NCBI GenBank assembly: GCA_902489595.1
Contig: CABUAS010000044.1
Span: forward strand, 1-14,932
From: an uncultured Oscillospiraceae bacterium
GTDB taxonomy: Bacteria; Bacillota; Clostridia; Oscillospirales; Acutalibacteraceae
Length of the DNA: 14,932 bases
Direction of reading: 5' to 3'
A program made the translations under genes and the position numbers. Shown here piece after piece: positions 8,040-14,932 of this stretch. A model generated the notes under the pieces. The model saw nothing but the letters and a program-made list of their open reading frames with translations. It had not been told where the DNA came from and ran no database searches. How positions within the stretch are numbered: position 1 is the stretch's first letter; each line of letters opens with the position of its first letter.

Positions 8040-8909
8040 CTAAAGCATATGTTTTACAGGTGTAATCTTCTCAAAATCATCAAATCTATAAAAGAATTTT
8101 GCATTTTTAAATAAGAATTTTTCTTTGTCACTTTCTGCAATTTCCGTCGATTTCAAAACAAAATCAAAACTCATTTTGTATGTAATTTCTACCATTGTGC
8201 GCGGGTAGTCACTGCCCCACATCAATTTATCAAATCCGCAGATTTGCGCCGCCTCATTAATTGCACGTACTGCCGACGGATAGGGATAAAATTCATCATT
8301 GAAAAGCCACGTTATGCCGCCGCTTTCAATAAAAACATTTTTATTGCGTGCAAGCTTAATCTGCTCCGTCCATTTATCACGTGTAACCATACCGAAATGA
8401 CCTATCGCAATACGCAGATTCGGGAACTGCTGAATCATTTCCAAAAGAGAGGCAGTCTGCAAATCGCCGTCTGCCATATCTATTGAAACAAACATATCGT
8501 TTTTAGCGGCAGTCTCAAAAAGCTCAGAATGCTTAGTTAAATCTTTGGTAGGCACTCTGCCGGCGCAGATTTTAATGCCGTCAAATTCTGCCGTATGAAA
8601 CAGTTTATGCTCCTCATAAAGGCTGCAAATTCTAAGCCTTTTAGGATATTTTTCTTTGGCAGTGAGAAGATAACCATCCTGATTTCCGTCAATCTCCTCC
8701 TGCGTGATAACTGCACCGTTCACACCCGCATAATCCATATTGGATATAAGCATTTCGGCGGTATTTTCACCGCTTAGCATAAACGGGGGCATCATCTGCC
8801 GTATCTCTCCGCCGAAATTGCTTTTGCCGTTATCGAGTGCAAAAACGGGTCTTCCGTCAACAAAACCGTTCTGCTTTTTCCACAAATGCGTATGCGCATC
8901 AATAATCAT
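8040..8909 (-). CDS. Amidohydrolase-2 family, probable sugar lactonase (COG3618-like)
   Basis: This 289-residue single-domain TIM-barrel hydrolase is soluble. Amidohydrolase signatures are H6 and H8 in DAHTHLW, H171 in IAIGHFG and D234 in MWGSDYP. At strand 5, where most relatives have a metal-binding His, it has VSIDMAD with D144. This feature and the phrase FPNLRIAIGHFG recall the COG3618 lactonases (L-fuconolactonase, pyrone-dicarboxylate lactonase). The length also fits that group. The gene lies between sugar acid enzymes and glycosidases, and its ATG overlaps the uxaA-like stop (ATGA). The simplest role is opening the aldonolactone made by the GDH-like enzyme at 12611-13813. Alternative: a decarboxylase of the same superfamily, which is less compatible with the neighbours. 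Confidence 0.8.
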   Translation of the reverse strand: MIIDAHTHLWKKQNGFVDGRPVFALDNGKSNFGGEIRQMMPPFMLSGENTAEMLISNMDYAGVNGAVITQEEIDGNQDGYLLTAKEKYPKRLRICSLYEEHKLFHTAEFDGIKICAGRVPTKDLTKHSELFETAAKNDMFVSIDMADGDLQTASLLEMIQQFPNLRIAIGHFGMVTRDKWTEQIKLARNKNVFIESGGITWLFNDEFYPYPSAVRAINEAAQICGFDKLMWGSDYPRTMVEITYKMSFDFVLKSTEIAESDKEKFLFKNAKFFYRFDDFEKITPVKHML

Positions 8910-10267
8910 AAAGTTACCCCGTTTTTAAATATGGCTATTTCACGATAGCCGTTCTTTTCATTTTTTGTTTCACTGCCCTGTGCAATTTCTGTTATCAGAG
9001 CAAACAGTTCATCGGCGGTACCGCTTTGAGCGTCAAAATCTATCCATGCTCTCTTATTTTTCGCAAGGCGTGAATTTGTAGCAATTTTTAAAGTAGGTAC
9101 AGGCGCACCGAGCGGTGTTCCCCTGCCTGTTGTAAACAATATCAGATGACAGCCAGCCGCTGTAAGATTTGTTACTGCAACCATATCGTTGCCAGGGCCG
9201 TTTAAAAGGTTAAGCCCGGATTTTTTTGCCGTATTTCCATAATCAAGCACATCTGTAACAGGCGCCGTCCCGCCCTTCTGCACACAACCGAGTGATTTTT
9301 CCTCAAGTGTTGTTATGCCTCCCTCTTTATTGCCGGGTGACGGATTTTCACTGACAGGCTGATTGTGGGAAAGAAAATAATTTTTGTAATTGTTAATAAG
9401 CTTTACCGTATCGTCAAAAACATTTTTGCTTACACAGCGGTTCATCAGTATATGCTCTGCACCGAACATTTCGGGCACTTCGGTAAGCACGGCAGTACCG
9501 CCCATCGAAACAATTTTATCCGTAATTCTGCCGACAAGCGGGTTGGCAGTTATACCGGAAAGCCCGTCACTTCCGCCGCATTTCAAGCCGATTGTAAGCT
9601 CTGAAACAGGCACGGCGGTGCAAATATCCTTTTCTGCCTGCATTTTTAATGAATTAATTATTTCAGTGCCCTGTTCAATTTCATTTTCGCACTGCTGAAC
9701 ATTCAGAAATTTCACACGGCTTTCATCATATTCACCGAGTACTTTTTTAAGTTCATTAATATTATTGTTTTCACACCCCAGACCGAGCACAAGCACACCT
9801 CCGGCATTAGGATGCTTTATCAGATTGCATAAAATCTTTTGCGTAACAAGCAAATCATCTCCAAGCTGACTGCAGCCGTATGGATGTGTAAACGCAAATG
9901 CACCCGTTTTTTGAGCAAGACTGTTTGCGACACCGTTAATACAGCCGACAGTGGGAATTATCCATATATCATTACGAATGCCGATTTCACCGTTTTTTCG
10001 CCTGTAAGCCATAATCAAAACAGACTTTTCGGCTTCCAAGCTTTGCTTATACGGTCTATATGTATATTCAAGCTCACCTGAAAGCGAAGTTTTCAGATTA
10101 TGAGAATGGACGTGACTGCCTGCCTGAATATCTTCTTCTGCAATACCTATCGGATAACCGTACTTAATTATTTCTTCGCCTTTTTTTATATCACAGACGG
10201 CATATTTATGCCCGTTTTCAAGGCTTACACGCACGTTATCATCAGGGTGAATCAGCACATACTCCAT
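8906..10267 (-). CDS. uxaA: Altronate dehydratase, UxaA family
   Basis: The enzyme (453 residues) dehydrates D-altronate to 2-keto-3-deoxy-D-gluconate in the cytoplasm. It has the full family layout: an N-terminal SAF domain (about 1-70) fused to the large catalytic domain. Recognised blocks are RRKNGEIGIRN (89-99), THPYGCSQLGDD (127-138), GLGCENN (162-168), GLKCGGSDGLSGITANP (227-243), LTEVPEMFGAE (261-271), PSPGNKEGGITTLEEKSLGC (309-328), LLNGPGND (354-361) and TTGRGTPLGAP (379-389). Conserved Cys residues (131, 165, 230, 328) fit the iron-dependent chemistry of the family. It is slightly shorter than E. coli UxaA (about 495). Galactarate dehydratase is a related alternative, but the fit to UxaA and the uxaB-like neighbour favour altronate. 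It overlaps the uxaB-like gene by 16 bases. Confidence 0.92.
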   Translation of the reverse strand: MEYVLIHPDDNVRVSLENGHKYAVCDIKKGEEIIKYGYPIGIAEEDIQAGSHVHSHNLKTSLSGELEYTYRPYKQSLEAEKSVLIMAYRRKNGEIGIRNDIWIIPTVGCINGVANSLAQKTGAFAFTHPYGCSQLGDDLLVTQKILCNLIKHPNAGGVLVLGLGCENNNINELKKVLGEYDESRVKFLNVQQCENEIEQGTEIINSLKMQAEKDICTAVPVSELTIGLKCGGSDGLSGITANPLVGRITDKIVSMGGTAVLTEVPEMFGAEHILMNRCVSKNVFDDTVKLINNYKNYFLSHNQPVSENPSPGNKEGGITTLEEKSLGCVQKGGTAPVTDVLDYGNTAKKSGLNLLNGPGNDMVAVTNLTAAGCHLILFTTGRGTPLGAPVPTLKIATNSRLAKNKRAWIDFDAQSGTADELFALITEIAQGSETKNEKNGYREIAIFKNGVTL

Positions 10268-11577
10268 TTTAACGCCTCTCTGATACCTGAATTATGAATT
10301 GCATTAAGGCTGTCATTAACCGAATCAGCCATATTGCTCAAATCTGCCCCCCACAATTCTTTGTTTGAAAGAATTGAAAAAACATCATTGTCTTTAATAA
10401 AATCGACTGCCGATTTATCATCATTTACATCATTATTTTTATAATACTCAATCAAGCATGCAAGCGAAAACGCAAGCGGTTTCGGCACTCTGCCGTTTTT
10501 ATCTTCAAAATCAATTATCGTCGGAAGAACTCTTGCCTTGAATTTGCTTACGGAATTAAGCGAAATTGACTGCCACATATGTCTTATATAAGGATTTGCA
10601 AAACGCTCAAGCACAGCAGCTGCAAACTGCCTGTTTTCTTCGGCTTCGCCGAGTGTAGGCAGAATATAATCAAACAGGCAGCAGTTAAGATAAGCTTTAA
10701 GCAAATCATCATTAAGACTTTCGCCGACCGTCTGAACGCCGCAGAGCACAGACGGAAATACAAGCGAAGTGTGAGAACCGTTCAATATTCTGACTTTCAT
10801 TTTTTTGTAAGGCTTTACATCATCAGTCCATATCACATTAAAACCTGCCTTTGCAAGCGGCAATTCATTTTCAAAATCGCCCTCAATTACCCAAAGATGA
10901 TATGGTTCTGCCGTATCAAGAAGCTTATCCTCATAACCGATTTCACTGAAAACAAATTCTGCCTCATCTTTAGGATAGCCTGTAACAATTCGATCTACAA
11001 GTGTATTGCAGAAGGTATTTTCATCTGTTATCCATTTTATAAAACCCTGTTCCAAATCCCACAATTCCGCATATTTCAGTACAAATTCTTTAAGTTTTGC
11101 ACCGTTATCATCTATCAGCTCACAGGCAAAAATCACAAAGCCGTTTAAGCCTGCCTTATATCTTTTATACAAAAGCTGTGTAAGCTTGGCAGGGAAAGAT
11201 TTAGCAGGTCTTTCATCAAATTTATCGTCAGCTGAAAAAGCAATTCCTGCCTCAGTCGTATTTGAAATTATAAATCTGAAGTCGGGATTTTCGGCAAGCT
11301 CAAGATAACCGTCAAAATCACTGTACGGATTTACCGCACGGGAAACGGATTTAATCTCTGTTCTTTCACAGATTTCACTGCCGTTTTCAATACCGCGCAG
11401 ATAAAGGTTATATCTGCCGTTTTGTGAATTTATAACACCAACCTGCTTTGAATCCGTAGGCGAAACAATTACGATTTTGCCGTCATAAAGACCGTCCTTA
11501 TTTAATTTGTCAATAAAATAATCTGCAAATCCGCGCAGAAAATTGCCTGTTCCGAACTGAATTACTGTTTCTCTCAT
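10252..11577 (-). CDS. uxaB: Tagaturonate reductase (altronate oxidoreductase), UxaB type
   Basis: This 441-residue NAD-dependent polyol dehydrogenase belongs to the long-chain mannitol dehydrogenase family and would interconvert D-tagaturonate and D-altronate. The N-terminal Rossmann fold starts with QFGTGNFLRGF (7-17). SNTTEAGI (105-112), CELIDDNG (152-159) and FCNTLVDRIVTGYP (189-202) are typical of UxaB rather than fructuronate reductase UxuB. The catalytic helix carries K261, N266 and H269 in KVRILNGSHTS. It is a little shorter than E. coli UxaB (about 483). The start ATG is 3 bases after the preceding stop, with GGAG overlapping that stop. The uxaA-like partner follows directly, so the pair forms the tagaturonate to KDG section. 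No uronate isomerase (UxaC) is nearby, suggesting that tagaturonate arrives by another route. Confidence 0.92.
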   Translation of the reverse strand: MRETVIQFGTGNFLRGFADYFIDKLNKDGLYDGKIVIVSPTDSKQVGVINSQNGRYNLYLRGIENGSEICERTEIKSVSRAVNPYSDFDGYLELAENPDFRFIISNTTEAGIAFSADDKFDERPAKSFPAKLTQLLYKRYKAGLNGFVIFACELIDDNGAKLKEFVLKYAELWDLEQGFIKWITDENTFCNTLVDRIVTGYPKDEAEFVFSEIGYEDKLLDTAEPYHLWVIEGDFENELPLAKAGFNVIWTDDVKPYKKMKVRILNGSHTSLVFPSVLCGVQTVGESLNDDLLKAYLNCCLFDYILPTLGEAEENRQFAAAVLERFANPYIRHMWQSISLNSVSKFKARVLPTIIDFEDKNGRVPKPLAFSLACLIEYYKNNDVNDDKSAVDFIKDNDVFSILSNKELWGADLSNMADSVNDSLNAIHNSGIREALKWSMC

Positions 11578-11580
11578 TTT

Positions 11581-12606
11581 TTACTCCGCATCTGAAAATT
11601 TAATAAGCAGTTTTGCAAGTGAGCCGTCGTTATGAGCAAGAGCGTCAAACGCCTCTGCGGCATTTTCTGCGTCATATATTCCGCTTATCATTCTAAGCGG
11701 ATTTACTTTTTCTGCCTTAACAAGGTCAATCAATTCCTCAAAATCTTTTGTAAATGCATTTCTGCTTCCGAAAATATTGAGTTCCTTTTTAAGGATTACC
11801 GAATGAACAAAAGTGGTTTCACGCTTGCCGTTGCCTATAAGAATAATATTAGCACCGTGAGCGGCATTGTCAATACAATTAAGAAATGTTCCGGGAGCGC
11901 CGCAAGCCTCAACACAAACATCAAAACCGTTTCCGTTCGTAAACTTTTTACATTCTTCTTCAAGATTTTTTTCTTTAACATTGATAGCCAAATCAGCGCC
12001 GTATTCCTTTGCAAGAGCAAGACGGCTTTCGAGCATATCGGCAATCGCAACACGAGCACCCATTGCTTTTGCTTTAAGCAGTGCAAAAAGACCAATCGGA
12101 CCTGCACCCATAATAAGCAAATTATCGCCTTTTTTAACTTCTGCCCTTGAAAGAGCGTGATTGCTGATGGAAAACGGCTCAATCAGCGCAAGCTGCCGAG
12201 CAGAAAGTCCTTTGCCGTCAATAATTCTTTCAATCGGCATTGTGATATATTCCTGAAAACTGCCGTCACGCTGAACGCCCATAGTCTGATTATCCGTGCA
12301 GGCGTTAACAATTCCCCTTTTACATGAATAACATTCACCGCAGTTAAAATAAGGATTGCAGGTTACAATATCGCCCTTTTTGAATCCCCTGTCATTTTCG
12401 CAAATTTCAACAATCCGGGCCGAAAATTCGTGACCGGGAATTCTCGGATAAGTTGTAAAAGGCTGATTGCCCGTAAAAGAGGCAACATCGGCGCCGCATA
12501 TACCGCAGTAAAGCACTTTTAAAAGTGCCTCGTTATCATTTAAAACAGGCATTTCTTTATCTATAATTTTAATTTCAAAAGGTTTTGTAATTTCAACTGC
12601 TTTCAT
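11581..12606 (-). CDS. Zinc-dependent MDR alcohol dehydrogenase (RspB/LgoD-like, probable aldonate 5-dehydrogenase)
   Basis: This 341-residue medium-chain dehydrogenase has all residues expected of an active zinc enzyme. Catalytic zinc ligands C37 in GICGAD and H59/E60 in IPGHEF are present, as is the structural zinc cluster C89, C92, C95 and C103 (NCGECYSCKRG). The NAD-binding loop is GAGPIG (168-172 region). The region before and after the zinc lobe (CNPYFNCG, then MGVQRDGSFQEYI) resembles RspB and the L-galactonate/L-gulonate 5-dehydrogenases. In E. coli, LgoD oxidises L-galactonate to D-tagaturonate, which is exactly the substrate of the uxaB-like gene that follows 3 bases later. That role is inferred from context; another polyol or aldonate is possible. 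GAGG lies 9 bases before the ATG, at the end of the upstream gene. Confidence 0.85.
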   Translation of the reverse strand: MKAVEITKPFEIKIIDKEMPVLNDNEALLKVLYCGICGADVASFTGNQPFTTYPRIPGHEFSARIVEICENDRGFKKGDIVTCNPYFNCGECYSCKRGIVNACTDNQTMGVQRDGSFQEYITMPIERIIDGKGLSARQLALIEPFSISNHALSRAEVKKGDNLLIMGAGPIGLFALLKAKAMGARVAIADMLESRLALAKEYGADLAINVKEKNLEEECKKFTNGNGFDVCVEACGAPGTFLNCIDNAAHGANIILIGNGKRETTFVHSVILKKELNIFGSRNAFTKDFEELIDLVKAEKVNPLRMISGIYDAENAAEAFDALAHNDGSLAKLLIKFSDAE

Positions 12607-12610
12607 ATCA

Positions 12611-13813
12611 TTAGTCCTCGCTTATATAGTCTTTATTCCATATTACCGCCGTTTTAAGAGGAGCGGCTTTACTGTAAATCTTGTTTTCATACGCCGAAAC
12701 AGGGTCTGCAATAAATTCATCTTTGTCAATAAGCCTTACGAGTTCATCAAACTTACTGCCGCACAGAATTTCAATCGCCTGCTGCATATGCTTTTGCGTA
12801 AAGTTAATTGATGCAAATACAACCTGATTCTTAAAACCGAACGGCATAGTGTCAAACTGTACCTGCGGTCCGAGCGAAAAGCTGTCATAAATACCGTTGC
12901 AGCCGAGAACTCCGTGCTCAAAAGCAAGCCTGCTTTCAAATTCAGTGCCTGATGTGCCTACAAAAGCCGTAGCCTTTCCGCCCAGCCTTTCAACAATGGC
13001 AGCGGCAACCTCTGCCTCGCCCTTATCAGCCGACGACATATAATCTGCTTTCAGATTATCTTTTACAAATCTTGCTTTTTCGCATCTTGCATTGCTCCTT
13101 GCAACAAAAAGAATTTTGGCATTCTGGTGATTTCTTCTTATCTGATCGCCTATAAAAAGCCCCGTCGTGCCGAGTCCGAAAATAACGACTCTGTCAAAAG
13201 TGCTGTCATAAGCCACTTTCATTGCAAGTTCTCTGCTGCAGTCATTTTTTGCCATTTCCACTCTGAAATTCTGTGCAGTGCCTATATCACACATACGCTC
13301 GTGCTGAAAAATTGCACAGGCATAAGGGTCTGAAAAAACAAGCCTTTTTGCAAGTGAGAGCGGCATTTTTTCAATTTTCTCGTATTTTTCGGGCAGATGA
13401 AGGAGCATATCGGGATTAAAATAACCTTTATCACAGAATATGCCGTCCGCTCCGTCACAGCCGTACTCAAAATATGTTTCATCTTCGGTAAAACGGGTAG
13501 GGTCACAGCTGTCGCCCCCTCGGATAAGAACAATGGCAAAGCGGTTCTCACTCGGAACCCACACAACGCCTTCGTGGCCGTTGATAAGCCTTTTTTCGCC
13601 CAACGGGAATTTTGAGTCAAGAGCACTCTCTCTGCCCATTTTCATAAGCTCAAAATCAGTACCGCAGAAGCCGCAAAAAACAGGCTTCACCTCTACTCCC
13701 TCTTTTTCGGGCTGACTGCGAAGTCTTCTGCGCGGCGGATTAATCAGATTAATTTCGCCGTATCTTATCGGGCGTTCTTTATCGTTTACAAAATAAGTAG
13801 CATTCGTTTTCAA
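12611..13813 (-). CDS. Glucose-dehydrogenase-like MDR enzyme, probable aldose 1-dehydrogenase
   Basis: This 400-residue member of the zinc MDR family belongs to the glucose dehydrogenase (Glu_dehyd_C) branch. It shows CGFCGTDFEL (47-56) with C50, GHEGV (79-83) with H80/E81, the Rossmann loop IFGLGTTG (211-218), and a C-terminal stretch with KNQVVFASINF (328-338) typical of that branch. The usual four-Cys structural zinc lobe is absent: the region RGGDSCDPTR to GIFCDKGY (98-131) keeps only scattered Cys (103, 119, 127). The family oxidises glucose, galactose or similar aldoses at C1 to lactones, and the lactonase-like gene in the operon supports this. The start is TTG at 13813, as no in-frame ATG exists before codon 57 and AAGGAAG stands 9 bases upstream. 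The gap to the upstream gene is 15 bases. Confidence 0.8.
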   Translation of the reverse strand: MKTNATYFVNDKERPIRYGEINLINPPRRRLRSQPEKEGVEVKPVFCGFCGTDFELMKMGRESALDSKFPLGEKRLINGHEGVVWVPSENRFAIVLIRGGDSCDPTRFTEDETYFEYGCDGADGIFCDKGYFNPDMLLHLPEKYEKIEKMPLSLAKRLVFSDPYACAIFQHERMCDIGTAQNFRVEMAKNDCSRELAMKVAYDSTFDRVVIFGLGTTGLFIGDQIRRNHQNAKILFVARSNARCEKARFVKDNLKADYMSSADKGEAEVAAAIVERLGGKATAFVGTSGTEFESRLAFEHGVLGCNGIYDSFSLGPQVQFDTMPFGFKNQVVFASINFTQKHMQQAIEILCGSKFDELVRLIDKDEFIADPVSAYENKIYSKAAPLKTAVIWNKDYISED

Positions 13814-13822
13814 TTATGTATT

Positions 13823-13829
13823 CTTCCTT
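13823..13829 (-). promoter_or_regulatory. Ribosome binding site deciding a TTG start
   Basis: AAGGAAG on the minus strand, overlapping the stop codon of the upstream phosphoesterase gene, lies 9 bases before TTG at 13813. It supports the non-ATG start of the GDH-like gene. Confidence 0.75.
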
Positions 13830-14884
13830 TAAAATTTTTCTATTTCAATATTAACATTATTGTCTTTATCAAGAGTTAAAACAGTGCCCCCGAGAAGGTC
13901 AAAATCAAAGTAGCAGTTATAAGAGCTCTTGGTAAAATAACCGAGTCTTATTCCCTTATACTCTGTTATAAAGTTATTATTGTGATCGTGGCCTGCAAGC
14001 ATCAGCGTTCCGCCGTTTTCAACAAATGCATCAAGAAAACCGTCGTTTTCTTTTGCAACACAGCTTTCCTCTTTACGCTCGCCCATAATAAAACCGTCCT
14101 CAAATTCGGCATATTCAGGCACACCAACGTGCATAAACGCCATATTAGGCACTGCATAACCTGCCGTTTCATTAATACCGTTCACTGCCCACTTGTACCA
14201 TTCAATCTGGTTCTCATTAACGCCTCCGTCAGTAATCTGACCGTCAACAATACGGTACTGGCCGTCATCAATCATAAACAGAGAATAAACAGGCTTGCCG
14301 TCTCTTGTTAAATTAAGAATATAGTTGCCCATACCGTTCATACCCTCAGGACCGCTTTTAAACAGGCAGTGTTCCGAAGCCTCATAAATTTCAGCAATTT
14401 TTGCTTTATCTGCTCTGCCTTCATAATCGTGGTTGCCGAATACAGGCGCCCACGGAATTTCAAACTTTTCCATAAAATCGCAGAACTGCTGAGTGCATAT
14501 ATCATTCCATTTTGTAAGAACAGTATCACCGCCGACAAGAATGAGATCGGGCTCAACCCTGTTGATAAGCTTTTTAAGCTGAATTTCGCTCATTCCGTCA
14601 AGAATAAAGTTAATACCGAGCCACGATGCAAATGTGGCGTGATTACGGATATGAATATCGGTAAGGCAAAGAATTTTATAATCCTCATCGCCTACCTCAA
14701 GGCTTTGCGCATAATCAGGCGTATAAGCATCATCAGGTGACCATTCATCACAAACCGCCACACCCTTTTGCAAATCAAGTGCAACCGATGCAAAAACAGC
14801 GTTGCAGACACACACAATCAGTGCAAGAACAATAAAAATGCTGATGATAACCTTTACAGGCTTTTTAGAAAAAAACTTTTTCAT
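13829..14884 (-). CDS. Membrane-anchored calcineurin-like metallophosphoesterase (Dcr2-like), copy B
   Basis: This 351-residue protein is the first gene of the operon in the window. The N-terminus is basic (KKFFSKK), then hydrophobic over about 10-36, giving a signal anchor or uncleaved signal, so the catalytic domain should be extracytoplasmic. All metal-site residues are present: D76 and H78 in LTDIHI, D120 in GGDTV, N151 and H152 in FGNHDYEG, H252 in FMHVGVPEY, H299 and H301 in AGHDHNNN. It shares order, spacing and phrases (FCDFMEKFEIPWAPVFGNHD, then GMGNYILN, then NQIEWY) with the gene at 1475-2524. Between the first two motifs it carries a longer insert (about 80-98) than copy A. The function is hydrolysis of a phosphoester, substrate unknown. 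GGGGAG lies 6 bases before the ATG. Confidence 0.9.
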   Translation of the reverse strand: MKKFFSKKPVKVIISIFIVLALIVCVCNAVFASVALDLQKGVAVCDEWSPDDAYTPDYAQSLEVGDEDYKILCLTDIHIRNHATFASWLGINFILDGMSEIQLKKLINRVEPDLILVGGDTVLTKWNDICTQQFCDFMEKFEIPWAPVFGNHDYEGRADKAKIAEIYEASEHCLFKSGPEGMNGMGNYILNLTRDGKPVYSLFMIDDGQYRIVDGQITDGGVNENQIEWYKWAVNGINETAGYAVPNMAFMHVGVPEYAEFEDGFIMGERKEESCVAKENDGFLDAFVENGGTLMLAGHDHNNNFITEYKGIRLGYFTKSSYNCYFDFDLLGGTVLTLDKDNNVNIEIEKF

Positions 14885-14890
14885 AAAAAA

Positions 14891-14896
14891 CTCCCC
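14891..14896 (-). promoter_or_regulatory. Ribosome binding site of the operon's first visible gene
   Basis: GGGGAG on the minus strand sits 6 bases before the ATG at 14884. The AT-rich stretch beyond it (14901-14920) could hold a -10 box, such as TATAAA on the minus strand at 14912-14917. The matching -35 would lie outside the window, so the promoter cannot be judged. Confidence 0.8.
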
Positions 14897-14932
14897 ATTT
14901 CAATTTAAAAATTTATATTATTTGACATTGTT

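Noticed and set aside
10252..11577. Fructuronate reductase (UxuB) or mannitol dehydrogenase
   Set aside because: FGTGNFLRGF and SNTTEAGI are the UxaB forms of the motifs, and the partner is UxaA, not UxuA.
14922..14927. TTGACA on the plus strand as the -35 of a divergent promoter
   Set aside because: The window ends 5 bases later, so no -10 can be checked; in AT-rich sequence this is weak evidence.
1..14932. CRISPR arrays, insertion sequences, tRNA or rRNA genes, phage attachment sites
   Set aside because: No regularly spaced repeats, transposase or integrase genes, or RNA gene signatures were seen on either strand.

Overview
The window looks like chromosome from a low-to-moderate G+C, anaerobe-type Firmicute of class Clostridia, probably a gut Oscillospirales/Ruminococcaceae-like species. 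The evidence is an alpha/beta-type small acid-soluble spore protein (SASP) gene, strong AGGAGG-like ribosome binding sites before nearly every gene, and clostridial-looking proteins. The genus cannot be fixed from sequence reading alone.

Layout. The left edge (1-118, minus) holds only the start of a secreted protein gene, with a clear signal peptide. A SASP gene (404-595, plus) follows an AT-rich leader and is closed by two hairpin terminators; the second works in both directions and also ends radC. radC (690-1385, minus) is a housekeeping-like JAB/JAMM-domain gene with its own possible promoter.

From 14884 down to 1475, ten minus-strand genes form one very tight block. Gaps are at most 23 bases and several genes overlap, so it is almost certainly a single operon. 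In transcription order it encodes: (1) a membrane-anchored Dcr2-like metallophosphoesterase; (2) a glucose/galactose-dehydrogenase-like MDR enzyme with a TTG start; (3) a zinc MDR polyol/aldonate dehydrogenase of the RspB/LgoD type; (4) a UxaB-type tagaturonate reductase; (5) a UxaA-type altronate dehydratase; (6) a COG3618-type amidohydrolase, probably a sugar lactonase; (7) a cytoplasmic beta-helix glycosidase of the GH110 type; (8) a cytoplasmic (beta/alpha)8 putative glycosidase resembling DUF5696/GH101/GH129; (9) a DUF5107 plus TPR protein; (10) a second membrane-anchored metallophosphoesterase paralogous to the first.

How they may work together (inference). The three glycan-active proteins lack signal peptides, so oligosaccharides would be imported and cut inside the cell. 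The freed hexose would be oxidised at C1 (gene 2), the lactone opened (gene 6), the aldonate oxidised at C5 to tagaturonate (gene 3), then reduced to altronate (gene 4) and dehydrated to 2-keto-3-deoxygluconate (gene 5). The stereochemistry of standard UxaB/UxaA substrates fits L-galactose/L-galactonate rather than D-galactose, which makes the locus unusual beside a GH110-type enzyme. The two surface phosphoesterases at the ends suggest a phosphorylated substrate, but that is speculative. No transporter, regulator, KDG kinase or KDPG aldolase is in the window; they may lie beyond the right edge or elsewhere.
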